Positions 21,995 through 33,708 are shown, numbered from the stretch's first letter. The stretch is 64,000 bases of DNA from Euryodendron excelsum (GCA_033060915.1 CM065388.1:36783501-36847500); one strand, 5' to 3'. Notes: generated from the letters alone by a model not told the origin. A program made the numbers and translations.

Positions 21995-22616
21995 TTTGAA
22001 ATACAAAAAAAAATTAGTGCTTGAACGGTTGAATGCCTCTTTATGAATTTAAGGTTGGAGGTAACTAGTTAGGATGATAATTTGATCCAAAAAAAAAAAC
22101 TCAAATTCCGCTTCACCCTATTTTTAATAAATAAGGATTTGAGGTATGAATAAACGCGTTGTGATAGAATATGGGGAAAAAAATTACTTGAAGGGGGTTT
22201 GGAACAGAGTATAGTCTAGGTCACCTGACTTTGACCCCAACCCTGACCTTGACTATATTATGAAATCGCTAAATACTTTTTTTTATATTTAATATTGTAA
22301 ATCTTTGGTATATATAAGTAAATGTAGGGTTTTAATGTTCTTATTCTTTGGATTTAGACTATTTCTTTATCAAATTTATATTGTATTAGTGTTTATAGAA
22401 TTTACATAATTTTATTTTTGACAAATTACTTCTTTTTTTTGAGATTTTATAGGAGTTCAACTTGTTTGAACCCGAACTGCAATTAACATAAGGGGGTGAA
22501 GACAGAGTGTGGAAGTTTAATATGTCATGAGTTTGGAGTGAGATAGGGGATGAAATTTTCCTCTTAGAGGAGGAGTAAGTTCAACCTAAGTCTTGCCGAA
22601 TGTAACCTATAAACAC
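21995..22616. repeat. Dispersed repeat, copy B
   Basis: A diverged direct copy of 1-590 with the same landmarks in the same order. It carries roughly 60 extra bases near 22045-22110 that copy A lacks. Non-coding. Confidence 0.7.
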
Positions 22617-23085
22617 CCCATCTTTGCCTGTTCGATAATTTATAGCAAAAGATGATCAAAATGCCTCTTGGCATTCCGGAAAAGCTTCTAAGACTGGGCG
22701 GCCTTTGAAACTAACTGCTAACACCTTCGGAGTGACGGAGACACACATAAATCTTATATGGTTTACTTTCGATGCTTGCTAGCCCATCGACGTGGAATGT
22801 CTGTTATGCCTTTTGGCATTAGATAGCTTCCTGAGATCGGGTGATCTCCAGAACTAATGCTAAAACAGTCAAAGTGGCGGAGACACTCGCAAACTATCAA
22901 GTGCTTGGAGTGGTGGAAATACTCAGAAACAGGTCAACACGGGCACACTGCAAGGAACCTAGTGTCAAAAGACCAACAACACCTCCTGGTTGTGGCACAT
23001 TTACGGAGGGCGATGTACTCCCAGAAACCAACTCATCACAACCGTTAAAGTGATAGAAACACTCGTAAACCCAGTTCACACCATA
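22617..23085. other. Non-coding, possible start of element carrying the 156-bp repeat
   Basis: Moderately GC-rich relative to neighbours. It has two GCCTYTTGGCATTCCGGAAA/GCCTTTTGGCATTAGATAGC-like strings (22661 and 22808) and two GTGGCGGAGACAC-like strings (22733 and 22873), suggesting a weak larger repeat. No gene recognised. Confidence 0.3.
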
Positions 23086-23760
23086 TTGCCCCTAGGCAGT
23101 GTCACGCTTCTTGAAGAAGTACACGTCCCTCAAAGTGGTAAAACCCATTCTAACATGTCTTTAGACATTCTGGCATGTTTAAAATGCCATTTAAACCAAC
23201 TCCGATTCCATTCTGGTGACCCTTGATTTAAATGACTATTTTGCTCCTAGGCAATTAGGCACGTTTTTTAAGAAAATACAAATTCCTCGAGATGGTAAGA
23301 TCACCATCAATATTGTCTCTAGCCAGTCTGGCATGTTCAATATGCCAATTAAACCAATTTCGATCCCATTATGGAGGATCTCGGTCAAAATGACCATTTT
23401 GCGTCTAGGCAAACCGGTACATCTTTTAAGAAGCACCAATCCCTCAAGATGATAAGAGCACCTTCAATACTATCTCTAGATAGTCCGGTATATTTAATAT
23501 GCCATTCAACCAACTCTGGTCCCATTCCAGAGAAGCCGGTCAAAATAATCATTTTGTCCCTAGGCACCCTAGCACGTTTTTCGAAAAGTAAACGTCCCCA
23601 GAAACTGTAAGGCCATCCTAAACTAATTCTAGGTAGTCAGGCACATCCTAGTGGCCAAATAAAATCAATCTCGGTCTCATTCTAGTAAGCCCTGGTCAAA
23701 ATAACTGTTTTGCCCATATGTGCCCAAGCACACTTTGAAGACCACACCGACTTTGGCAAT
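23086..23760. repeat. Diverged tandem repeat, unit about 156 bp, four to five copies
   Basis: The string TTGCCCCTAGGC and its variants recur at 23086, 23241, 23399, 23554 and 23710, spacing 155-158 bp. Each unit also holds a TCTGGCATGTTYAATATGCCA block, a YCAATYTCGATCCCATT block, and a run resembling ACGTTTTTYRAAAA. Copies are well diverged from each other. The regular period is near nucleosome length, as for many plant satellites. Confidence 0.75.
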
Positions 23761-25499
23761 TAAACTGACCCCCACTAGGACACTCCGAAGAGGTTTCCAT
23801 GACATTGCAAATTGAGTCCCTTGGCTTGAAGCACACCTTAGCCAACAAGAGCTTCGAGAAGCATGACACATACACTGCTCCAAAGCTAATTTTTATTCAC
23901 TTTCAAATTATAACGCACCATCAAATGATTGACGAAATGTGCAAATTAGGAAATTCTTGAAATCCTGAGCAATGGGTTTTTTATCGGTATGGTATGATTG
24001 TCAACAACATTAACTAGAGGCCATGATCGAACGGTTCCAAGAAAGGTACTTTCCAAACTTGGGTTACAAGACAAGTTTTGTCTTGATCTAAACAACATAT
24101 AGACACATGTAGTATACGCTTCCATGTCAAAAACTTTTATGCTTGCTTTTTCTCAATATTCATGCTATTCGGGAATGATCTGAAAAAATCGAGCACATTG
24201 GTGATGTTCTCCTGCAATTTCTCTTGAACTTATTACCACTTGGGAGCTTCAAATGATTTCGGTTGATGAAGATGACATCTTGGGAAGCAAACTTAAAAAT
24301 ATGCTTTTTGGAAGTGTCCGCAAGATGCTTGCTTGGTTTTTTAAAATGGCCTTCTTTGATCCATACCATCATGGCCTTTGAGAAGTGATCTTCTTAATTG
24401 AACTGTACTGATGAAACGTCCTCTAGAAAGGCTTTCAGATGAGTACAAATTCCTATAAGAAAGCTTCTCATATTTGTTTTTTCATTTTAATAAATATTTT
24501 TCTTCTTTTGGAGGTTGGGAGTTGTTCAGATGGTGTACGTTAAAAATTTTAAGCTATGTTTGGTAATTGTGAACATCTCAATAACATAATGGAATGAAAT
24601 GAAAATAAAACGAGCATTTCAACGTGACGGTATCAAAGGTTATGATCGTTCTTCTATCATTTTTGTGTTTGTCAGCATGGAACAATGTAGGAATGGAAAG
24701 ATAATTCCCCTTTTGATGTTTGGTTATGGCACACAACAAAGCCCCGTATAAACCATCCTTAACAATATCAACATATCACACAAGTACTAACTCCTCTTTC
24801 TTGAAGCTGGGTGGAATTCAACACACTTGTAAGTAAAAATGTTTATATATATATATATGCATTTGTATCTCCTGGTAGATGAGGCATCATGCTCCCATTA
24901 AATTTTTCTTCACATGTTGTTGTATTATTGAGAAGTATTCAAGATGATATTGATACACGTACGCATGCAACAAAAGGTAAGGTGCACATACATAATAAAG
25001 CAAAAGAACACCCTAGCCTTGCAAAATACTTGAAATATAGAATTATGAAACTACCAATAATCAAGTGATTATGAATTTCTCATTATGAATATTAGAGAAT
25101 TAAATTGAATCAATAGACGTTATAATGACTTAAGAGTTCCACATGTGAATTTCTTATTACGAATATTATAGAATTAAATTGATTATGTATGCTTCTACTT
25201 AATTTTAAATATAATCATGGTGACTGAACTAAATAATACAATCACCGTTTTGTACATTTGCATTTGAAGCCTTGGTATCTTTTGGAATGTTTAGCAACTG
25301 GCGGTCACGGTCCCAGATCCACACAAGGTGGCTTTGAGGTCGTGACACATTCAGTATCCAAGGCGAATGCTGAGCATCATGCCCCTCGATCTGGATTTCC
25401 TTCGTCTACTTTAATTGGGACTACAGCTATGGATTGGTGAACTCTACTAGGAAAATTGCCACTTCATGACTCTTTGTGGTGATTCTGGGAAACTTTATT
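23761..25499. other. Non-coding, no gene recognised
   Basis: Mostly AT-rich. A minus-strand open stretch at 24160-24372 (70 codons, basic) has no motif I recognise. A minus-strand string TGTCACGACCTCAAAG starting near 25352 looks like the start of a Ty3/gypsy LTR. Short TA repeat at 24846-24860. Confidence 0.3.
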
Positions 25500-26335
25500 G
25501 TGCTAGACGCCCAGATGTATATGGTTTTTGGAGCCTCCGTTGTCTCTGCCCCCCAATGAAATGTCCTACAAATAGTTTGCTCAACTAAACAAAGGACGTC
25601 ACGGAGCCAGGATTTAGTTTGTTAGACCAAACTTGCACTGATCCTTTTAACATTATGGGGAAGGCCTTGCATCTGATCTCGTTAGGGATTGCCTAGAGGT
25701 GCATTAGGGCTTTGTAAGTCTCCAGGTGATCTAGAAGGTCCTTTAATCTATTGAAAATTTCTAGGGTTGGCATTTTAAACTTCAGGGAAGGGGCCTTTCC
25801 ATCACCTCAGGGGAGAATGGCAAATTGGTCCGGTGGATTGAGTTTTCTACTGATGTCGGGGCCTTTGACTTGACTACCTCCATTACTCCAGCCAGCTAGG
25901 CCGTTGTAGCCCTGAGCTACTCGTCCCATGCATTAGGGATTTCCACCCTTTCGCCAATGCCTTTAGCTTCCATGGGTGCTTGCCTTTCGGAGGAGCGACT
26001 GTGGACACCCCTTCTGTGGAGACTTCGTTGCTTTGCTCTGTCCACTGGGGGTCATTTGCCCTTTGATCGTCTTCTCCATCACCATTGGGCTGGGGGTCTG
26101 GCTGGTTGGACCTCTCTTGTTGTTGCGGGATGCGTTACATCAGTTATTGGTTTTGTTGTATCACCTACTACAACCCTGTTGCAAGAGTAGCAACCTGCTA
26201 TTCCAAGGCGATGATCCTGTCAGCATTCGAGCTTGCACCTTGGCCGATGTTGGCTTCTTGATTTGTGTTTTGATTCATTGATCTAGTAAAGACCATAAGC
26301 ACGATAACTTAAGTGGTTCTCACAGATAGCGCCAA
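25500..26335 (-). mobile_element. Tat-type Ty3/gypsy relic: leader and gag (minus strand)
   Basis: Read on the minus strand, TTGGCGCTATCTGTGAGAAC (near 26328) corresponds to the sequence that follows the 5' LTR in Tat elements. It is followed by a gag start MVFTRS, matching MVLTRS of the Tat element at 34989. Further in are a capsid part (FKMPTLEIFNRLKDLLDHLETYKALMHL split, 25830-25720) and LSKLFVGHFIGGQRQ (near 25600). Stops and frame changes are frequent. Only the first part of the element survives; protease and pol are absent. Confidence 0.65.
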
Positions 26336-26950
26336 CTAATTATGCAGTAAACTTGTAAGCCTTCACCAGACCTGAATCTACAATAATCAAGAAGAATGAT
26401 CGTGCTCTGAGCACTAATGGGATGTCAGCCAAAGAGTATTTGATGCTTAAGTTAGCAAATCAAGGAGAAGATCACAACTTGACTTTAAAAGTAGGTTATG
26501 TATGCGTACCTCTCCTTAATGGAATGGAGTCTCTTTTTCTAGTTCAACTAAAAAATTTATTGGCGATATCATCGTTTGAATGGTTGAAGATATTGTGGGC
26601 GTGATTATTGGGCTAACCTTTAGAGGTGATGACGAATCCCTAGAGTTTAGGGTGGAGAATAATGTGCCTGGATTCGCAGGCTTTTATTGCGCCTATCAAC
26701 GAGGGTGGCGGTTACCATGGTTCAGTTTGGTCTTGATTGAGCCCTAATCCCTCCAAGCATGGATCGCCCCATTCGAGTGGCGCTGCTCGGCATAATTGTA
26801 CTCATCACATTGTATTTGTTTTAGTCAAGAAGCTTAGCCATGAATTCCTTTAATCTTCTACTAGAGGAAGCATAGCTTGCAGAAAATTCTCCTCTACTGA
26901 GAATTCAACATATGTGCATTATCCCATACCCGAGCACAGCAGAGCATAGA
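26336..26950 (-). repeat. Probable 5' LTR debris of the Tat-type relic
   Basis: Non-coding sequence directly upstream (minus sense) of the gag leader, where the 5' LTR should lie. No partner LTR survives in the window, so the outer end is a guess. Confidence 0.3.
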
Positions 26951-27100
26951 TATGAGTCGGTTTGATATCTCAAGTGCTACAGTAACCTTACCTATATATA
27001 TATGGGGAAGATATGCAACACCAAAGTCATCCACAATTTTAAAAGGAAAATTTTTTTTTAGTCTGGTATTGTTACAAGTTATTGTATCTACAGATCAAGG

Positions 27101-27136
<36 letters not shown>

Positions 27137-27479
27137 GTAGATAAGAAGCCCTAAACACTTGTTGGAAGTAGGCCGTTTATGGTACAACTTCTTACAATTA
27201 CATTTGCTCAGGTCCGGAGCATGCAGATCAATAAGGGATGCTCATAGTTTTATTCATACAGCCAGTTTATGCTGCTCGGAGATCAAAGGGTGAATCTCCT
27301 TATAATGGCTTTTGAGCCATAAAAAAAACCCAATGCAGAGAAGATATGCTTTGTAAGTGCAAACTAAAAAGGATACTGGCTGGGTTCCATCTAGCTAGTT
27401 ATGGTAAAATTGTGTGGCACTGATCTTGGATTTACTGCTGCAGAACGCACGCTTCTATCGTGAAGTTTTGTTCATATAG
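26951..27479. other. Non-coding with (AC)n microsatellite
   Basis: Contains an AC dinucleotide run at 27101-27126 followed by ATATATATATG. No gene recognised. Confidence 0.5.
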
Positions 27480-29447
27480 ATTCTAACATTTCTTTTCTTC
27501 GCCTTGGGAAGTAACCATCCGGACATGAAGGCGATGGTGACTGTGATTGATAACAAAGCCAACGATAGCTCCAAACCCAAATGGAAGCCCAGTGATAGAA
27601 TCTTTTGCTCCATTTGGTGATTCTAGTGGTGGTTGTCTTTTTATAGGTCTCTCTGGGCCGGATTTGCTCGAACAAGCAGATAATAATGCCCTGCACATAA
27701 GTCGTCCTTTATTACCCTCAAAGCTTGAATTTGGAAATGTAAGAAATTGACCTCCATAATGTGATTGTAACTTATAAGCAACACTAAATCTTGAGAGAAA
27801 TTAAGCTGAGAATTTCCTGTGAAGGTGGTATGGTTCCTGAAAGACTGTTATAGGAAAAATCCGAAGCCTCCAAGTTGTTCATCCCAGAAAAATTACTGGG
27901 AATATGTCTTGATAGATTGTTGTTGCTCCGATCCAAGACATGGAGTGCCTTCAAATCTCCAAACTCTGGCCAGATTGGCCCAGTAAGCCTATTGTAGCTC
28001 AGATCCAAAGATGGTAAAAAGCTCTAGAAATTCCTGGAGACGAGTAGCTCAGTCAAGTCTCTTGGGATCTCCCCTGAAAGTCTGTTGTTTGACAGATCCA
28101 AGTGAAAAAGAAACTTTAAATTGCACAACCCCACAGGAATTGTGCCACCTAGTCGATTCCATGATATGTCCAATAACTGCAATTGGGTGCAAGCACTCAA
28201 CCAGGTTGGGATCAGACCCATGAGATGGCAATTTGCAATTGCAAGAATCTTCAGGTTCTTAAAATATTGAAGATTTGAATCTGCAGGCATCACTTCGGCT
28301 AGGAAGTTCAGAATAAGAACCAAAGTAGTCAAATTGCTGCAGTGTTGTAGAACCTGCAGCAGAGCTCCTGATATATTTATTATGTATGTAGAGGCTGTTG
28401 TTTGACAGTGATAAATAAGAGAGAGAGCTTTGAGCTTGCTGAAGCTACTAGGAACTTGGCCTCCAAGATTCACAATGCCAGTTACTGACAAAAAGAGAGA
28501 CTTTCGGGAATGGGTCCATTAAAGCGATTAGAATCAAGATTAAGGGAGGTAGTAGATGAACCATGGCAGAACAGTTGATCTCAAACTCGCCACTCAGAGA
28601 ATTATTGTTTAGGTTGAGACAATAAATAGTTGGGGAGTTAATCAGCGAGGATGACAGTTGACCAGCAAATTTATTTGCATTGGCCAAAAATTCTTCAAGC
28701 TTCACAAGGTTTCGAAAAGGATCAGCTGGGAGATATATCCTGAAAACTCATTGACTAAAGAAATATTCAAGGTAAAACTGGATTGGAAAGGTTGCCAACT
28801 ACAGGATTCAATGGCCCAGAAAACCTGTTATCCCGAAGATCCAATAGGCTAAGCTTTGGTAGCCGAAATAAATCATCAGGCAAACTTCCTATATATAAAG
28901 AAGTTAGAACTGAAGTGGAGATGCTCTAGCTAGGGAACTACAATTCCCAAAGCCCACTGGAATTTCTCCAAAATAGTTGGTTCATGGAAAGATCTAAAAC
29001 TTGTAACTGCCTTGCTCTAGTATTACTTACAGATACCTGCAGCATCAACATAACCGAAAAATAGGTTTTCAGACGTATATCTAAGTACCTGAGTGAAGGA
29101 AGATTGACACCCCATTGCTGTATTGGCAACGACCACCACCACCCAGACGACAGATCGTTAGAACTCAAGTCAAGGAATGACCTCTAGTTTCTCCAAATGC
29201 GGTAGTACGTAGTACTTCTAAGGGAAGAAAACCCATTATTGAAAAAGTTTCGAGAGAGAGATTAAGGGTTCGTAATTGATCCAATTAAACCAACCAAGGA
29301 ATTGTGAGGCAGTACTCCATGCAGTCTTTTGCCCCCAAGCTCCAAATTCACTACCCTTGAGGAGGAGGAGGAAGAGCAACAAGTGACGCCTTCCCAGGTA
29401 CAGCAATCAGAAGAGTTAGTTAATTCTGGCCCAATCATCAACAAGCC

Positions 29448-29466
29448 TGTTAAGAATTAATCACCA

Positions 29467-29513
<47 letters not shown>

Positions 29514-29931
29514 GAAGCTTCTCTTTCTTGATTAATCCCTTACTTGTTGGCTCTCATTCTTTTTAGAAACTTCTCTCCTAGAAGCATCTCTCTCTAGGTA
29601 CTTATGTTTCTAGATCATTCTCCATTTATCACCTCTTTAGTTGCTTCTAGCATTATCCTTCACCGCCAATGCTTGCCTATATAAGGAGATGATGGGGTCT
29701 TTGTAAGATATAGAGTGAAGTGCACTCAAGTCTAGTGCATAGAAGTGAGCTGTATGTGTAAGAGTGAAGTCAGTGAGTGTGTCTTTGTGTGAGTGGTGTG
29801 GTGAGTTTTTCTTGTGTATATGTGTGTGCACCCAAGGTCTAGTATGAGTTGTGGTGCAAAGGGTTTATACAAGTGATTTTATATTAATACTATGTACTTG
29901 GTATTTGAGTATTTCCGCTGCGTACTCAACA
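29448..29931 (+). repeat. 5' LTR of TR-GAG-like element, with (TC)n expansion
   Basis: 484 bp, TGTTAAG...CTCAACA. It includes a TC dinucleotide run of about 42 bases (29470-29512), whereas the 3' LTR has only a short interrupted run; this explains most of the length difference. A TATA-like CTATATAAGG lies near 29680. Confidence 0.85.
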
Positions 29932-29934
29932 TTT

Positions 29935-29947
29935 TGGTATTAGAGCC
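29935..29947 (+). other. Primer binding site (variant tRNA-Met type)
   Basis: TGGTATTAGAGCC starts three bases after the LTR. It differs by one base from the canonical TGGTATCAGAGCC. Confidence 0.75.
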
Positions 29948-30277
29948 AAGTCAGTCAGGGACCGGTTTTTTTTTTTGTTTTTTTAAGGGTCGTCAGACAA
30001 GGGATATATTGGAGCCATGCGGTCAAGGAATGGGTTTTTTGAGATGCTGCCACACGAAGAGTTGACAGAGTCTATTGGCTAGAGATTGATTTTCAGAGCG
30101 TTGCCCAAAGGAAAATTTAGTTGGGGCAGGTAACTGAAGCAGAGCTTGGCAGTCGGGGACCATGGTTGAACGCACCATATGAGGGAGAGATTATTGTTGA
30201 TGCACAATCCGAGATTGTGAAGCTACTTGTCTGGGACGAGGCTTGCTTGTTAGTACGAGTGGTTATATCACGTCAAG

Positions 30278-30922
30278 ATGGCAGATTTCCAGTTCTTGAG
30301 TGCAATAGAGAAGCTCAACAACCAGAATTATAGTATGTTGCAGACGTGAGTGGAGTCATATTTGTAGGGGCATGATCTGTGGGAAGTTGTTGGCTGTAAC
30401 GACACTGCGCCACCTTCTATAGAAAATACTGAGGGACTCAAGAAGTGGCAGATCAAGGTAGGAAAGGCAATGTTCGCAATCAAGACAACTATTGAGAAGG
30501 ATATGCTAGAGCATATAAGGCACGCTACCACACAAAAGGTGACTTGGGATACACTAGCAACTCGATTATCAAGGAAGAATGATATGAGGCTTCAGTTACT
30601 TGAGAGCGAGCTGATGACCACCACACAAAGGCAGCTTTCTATAAACGAGTACTTCACTAAGGTAAAGTTTCTCTATCGTGAAATTTCTGAATTAGATCAT
30701 TCTTCAAAACTTAGTAAAGAGCGGATAAGAAGGATTATTATCCATGGGTCGAGGCCCGAGTATCGAAGTTTCATTACGGCCATACAAGGCTGGCCAACAC
30801 AACCTTCACTTGAACAATTAGAGAATTTATTGGCCAAGCAAGAAATTTTGGCTAAGCAAATGGCTAGGGTCTCACTACAGACTGAGGAGGAAGCACTCTT
30901 TAGCGGTAACAAGAGAGGCTGA
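30278..30922 (+). pseudogene. gag of TR-GAG-like copia element (broken)
   Basis: From ATG 30278 the frame encodes a copia-type gag (UBN2/Retrotran_gag_2 kind). An N-terminal KLNNQNY motif (near 30312) is followed by two stops (near 30348 and 30366), then a 150-codon open stretch from 30470. That stretch contains WDTLATRLSRKND, LESELMTTTQ and ILAKQEILAKQM, the helical capsid core. The usual Trp after NNxNY is Ser here. A degenerate zinc knuckle CYNCGKEGNF with a stop and His-to-Asn change follows at about 31086-31130 in another frame. Capsid function is lost in this copy. Confidence 0.75.
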
Positions 30923-31130
30923 ACTAAAGGATGGAAAGGATAGGGAGGCACCAGAGACAAGAATAAAAAAGATGATGATAATGATAAAGTGAAGTGAAGA
31001 CTCAATGAGATAGGAGTTCTCAATTAGGGGGAGCTCAAAGGAGACGAGATAATCGAGGCTCTAGGATTGAAAGACGAAATGGTGAGTGCTACAACTGTGG
31101 CAAGGAGGGAAACTTCCCATGAGATTGCGG

Positions 31131-32197
31131 GCTGAAGAGAAAATCAGCTGAGAGAAACCTGGGAACGTCGAATGATCAACAACATGAGGTTGATAGTGAA
31201 GAAGAATGGGACTTTAATGCATCCTTCGCTACTATAAGGGTTGATGATCTCCAACAGGAGAGTGATAACGAAGCAAAATGGGTTGCATCATTCGCTACGA
31301 GGCTTGGTGATCAACAATATGAGTATAAGAGTGAAGAAGAATGGAATTGTCAAATATCCTTTGTTATAATGAGGTTTCGATGAGGAGGCATGCTCAAAAG
31401 AAGCTGAGATCGACTACGACGTGTGAATGATAGAAGAGCAACCTATCACTGCCTCAAGTGCAGTGGTAGAGCTCGAGCCACTTGTCCAAGCACTGCCAGA
31501 AGAGAGTGTTGGTTCTATGATGAAGGAGACATGGGTTTCTTGTTTGGGTGATCAATCAGAAGCATGACCAGGAATATTTGATCAAAAACTTGAACAATCT
31601 CGAAGGAACAACCTTGAAGCAGGGAATTGTGATGTCCTAGAAGGAGGAGAAGTTGTAGATGCACTTAAGGAAGAGCCATTCGTTGCGGACAGGGAGTATG
31701 AGACTGAAAAAGAAAAAGATCTTGAATATCGTGAGAATGCCAGGGATTAAGAAGAAGAGTTGAAAAAGGCTTAAGTGATGGTTCTCATGAGCAGCTATAG
31801 AGAATTGGTGGCCAGGTTGTCGTAGGCTTGGACAGAGGAGCAGATACTGACACGGCTATTGGCTAGAGAGAGTTTGAGAAAACTGTAGATTTGAAGCTCA
31901 ATCTCTCTTCGATGGATATCAATACTAATTCGAGTAAGCAGGGAAAGATATCCACGGAAAAGAATTGCTCGCTTGGTCTAAAAAAGCTTCCAACCAAGGC
32001 ACAGGTTAAGGGTTGGCCACCACCAGTACGATCGATCGATAAAAATACTATCTAGACGAGCAATGTCAAGGTAAGCGAGAAGGATGGAAATAATGCATCA
32101 ACTATTAAGGATGGTGATCGGATGCTCATAAGCAACGTTCGATGGAAGGATGGCGAAAGAACTTGTTACTGCAATTCAACAGGAGAGAGTAATTGTT
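31131..32197 (+). other. Internal region of TR-GAG-like element without recognisable domain
   Basis: No protease, integrase, RT or RNase H motif was found in any frame. The first part holds three related acidic segments (EEEWDFNASFA near 31200, EAKWVASFA near 31275, EEEWNCQISF near 31340), suggesting an ancient internal repeat after the zinc knuckle. The remainder is broken by stops. It may be the protein tail of gag or unrelated filler. Confidence 0.5.
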
Positions 32198-32206
32198 GAG
32201 GGGGAG
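32198..32206 (+). other. Polypurine tract of TR-GAG-like element
   Basis: GAGGGGGAG directly precedes the 3' LTR start TGTTAAG (32207). Confidence 0.8.
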
Positions 32207-32658
32207 TGTTAAGAATTGATCACCACTTTCTCTCTGTCTCTCTTTAGAAGCTTCTCTTTCTATATTAATCTCTTACTTGTTCGCTCTCATTCTTTTTAAA
32301 AACTTCTCTCCTAGAAGCATCTCTTTCTACGTTCTTATGTTTCTAGATCATTCTCCATTTATCACCTCTTTAGTTATTTCTAGAATTATCCTCCATCACC
32401 AATGCTTGCCTATATAAGGAGATGATGGGGTCTCTCTAAGATATAGAGTGAAGTGCACTCAAGTCTAGTACATAGAAGTGAGCTGTGTGTGTAAGAGTGA
32501 AGTCAATGAGTGTGTGTCTTTGTGTGAGTGGTGTGGTGAGTTTTTCTTGTGTAAATGTGTGTACACCCAAGGTTAAGTATGAGTTGTGGTGCAAAGGATT
32601 TGTACAAGTGATTTTATATTAATACTATGTACTTGGTACTTCCATTGCATACTTAACA
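32207..32658 (+). repeat. 3' LTR of TR-GAG-like element
   Basis: 452 bp, TGTTAAG...CTTAACA. It matches 29448-29931 throughout apart from the shorter TC run and a 3' gap near 32638. Confidence 0.85.
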
Positions 32659-32772
32659 AACCCCACCTGATTCCAAACTTTCCAAGAAACCCTGCAATGC
32701 TCTCAAGTCATTTGAATTGCAGGCTGCAGTAAGAGGACTTACAATCAACACTGCAAGCAATCAAGGAGCCAT

Positions 32773-33700
32773 AAAATTAAACATAATAATAATAATAAAA
32801 ATAATCCAGTACTGTCTAGTTGCCATTCAACTGGTTCAACTGCAATATGAAAACAGGTTGAAATATATCTCATAAAACTTCTGGTACAACAGCATTATTG
32901 GCAATTATAGAGATTCTCTCTCTATTTACATGTATCTATATATATACATTTATATACATTTGAAGAAAGTCCTTTCTAATGTGCGCGGACCATGAAGCAC
33001 CCAACAGATACATCCATAAGACTCACACCTACTAATTAATTTTCTTTCTTTCTTTCTTTTCCTTCTTTGGTTGACAATTAATATATCATTATCATTTTTC
33101 ACATGAGGCAGTATGCTCACCCAATCAAGAAGTCTTCCATAACCAAAAATCATTCATTTTTCGAGTCACCATACCAGAGGAAAGGCTGCTGTCAAAATTT
33201 GGTTTGACGGATGAAAACCAATTTCCTGATGACTCTCCTGCTTCGTTTGAAATCTAACTTTTCAATGGAAAAAGAAAATGTGAAGGAAAAGAGAACAAAA
33301 ATAAAGATTTGTTCTATGTTTCTTTACATTTTTCTTTTCCTTTGTTTTTCCTAGCAAAAATTCGAGTTCCCAGCTGAGAGTTAGTGAATTTTTTATTCAT
33401 AAATAGATTTGGGTTCAAGGACCAGATTGAATATATCTCTACTATTTTAAAAGGCGGAAGCACCCCAAAGTGTTTCCTATATTTTTTGTTTAAAAAATGT
33501 CCCTAATATGTAAAGCAAAACACATAACTACCCCTAAAAATACTTGAATTAGATAATCACACCTTTTTAAACCCAACAAATAACAACGCTTGGCAAGTCA
33601 TAGTTGCATACAGGATGTTCGTTACTCAGTGGATAGGTGTTTATTTACATGACTACTGAACCGAACTGTTATGGTCCCAATATCTAGTTTTATATATTGT
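32773..33700. other. Non-coding, no gene recognised
   Basis: This could hold the promoter of the LRR relic (minus strand, upstream of 32772). It contains an AAT repeat (32778-32796), a TTTC repeat (33042-33061) and general AT-richness. Nothing else supported. Confidence 0.35.
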
Positions 33701-33708
33701 TCTACCGC

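Larger units (their letters stand above)
29448..32658 (+). mobile_element. Non-autonomous copia-type element with gag only (TR-GAG-like)
   Basis: 3.2 kb. LTRs at 29448-29931 and 32207-32658 begin TGTTAAGAATT and end CAACA/TAACA. The flanking 5 bp are AAGCC (29443-29447) and AACCC (32659-32663), 4 of 5 matching. A primer site and polypurine tract are present. The interior holds a decayed copia-type gag and then about 1.1 kb with no protease, integrase, RT or RNase H motif. This is the layout described for TR-GAG elements, which must rely on enzymes from other copia elements. It lies inside the LRR relic, splitting its N-cap. Confidence 0.8.
27480..32772 (-). pseudogene. Relic LRR receptor ectodomain, phytosulfokine-receptor (PSKR) type, split by a copia insertion
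   Basis: On the minus strand a signal-peptide-like start (ATG at 32772, stop at codon 4) leads into the LRR N-cap (ACNSNDLRALQGFLESL, to 32664). The frame is then interrupted by the element at 29448-32658 and resumes with SSDCCTWEGVTC (near 29390). LRR repeats follow: LDLSMNQL (29000), GSLPDDLFRLPKLSLLDL (28860), NLNNNSLSGEFEINCSAM (28600), LLDISWNRLGGTIP (28160) and LDLSYNRLTGPIWPEFGDLK (28005). The C-cap GGQFLTFPNSSFEGNKG (27750) and a short hydrophobic segment (27580) close it. Order and wording match PSKR ectodomains. The non-LRR island that binds phytosulfokine appears missing between 28024 and 28008, and no kinase follows. Many stops; non-functional. Confidence 0.75.

Noticed and set aside
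24160..24372. 70-codon basic minus-strand frame as a gene
   Set aside because: No motif recognised, no companion domain and no LTR context. Too little to support a call.
25957..26281. Plus-strand open frames of 77 and 101 codons
   Set aside because: They are opposite the minus-strand Tat gag relic, which shows recognisable capsid and leader motifs.
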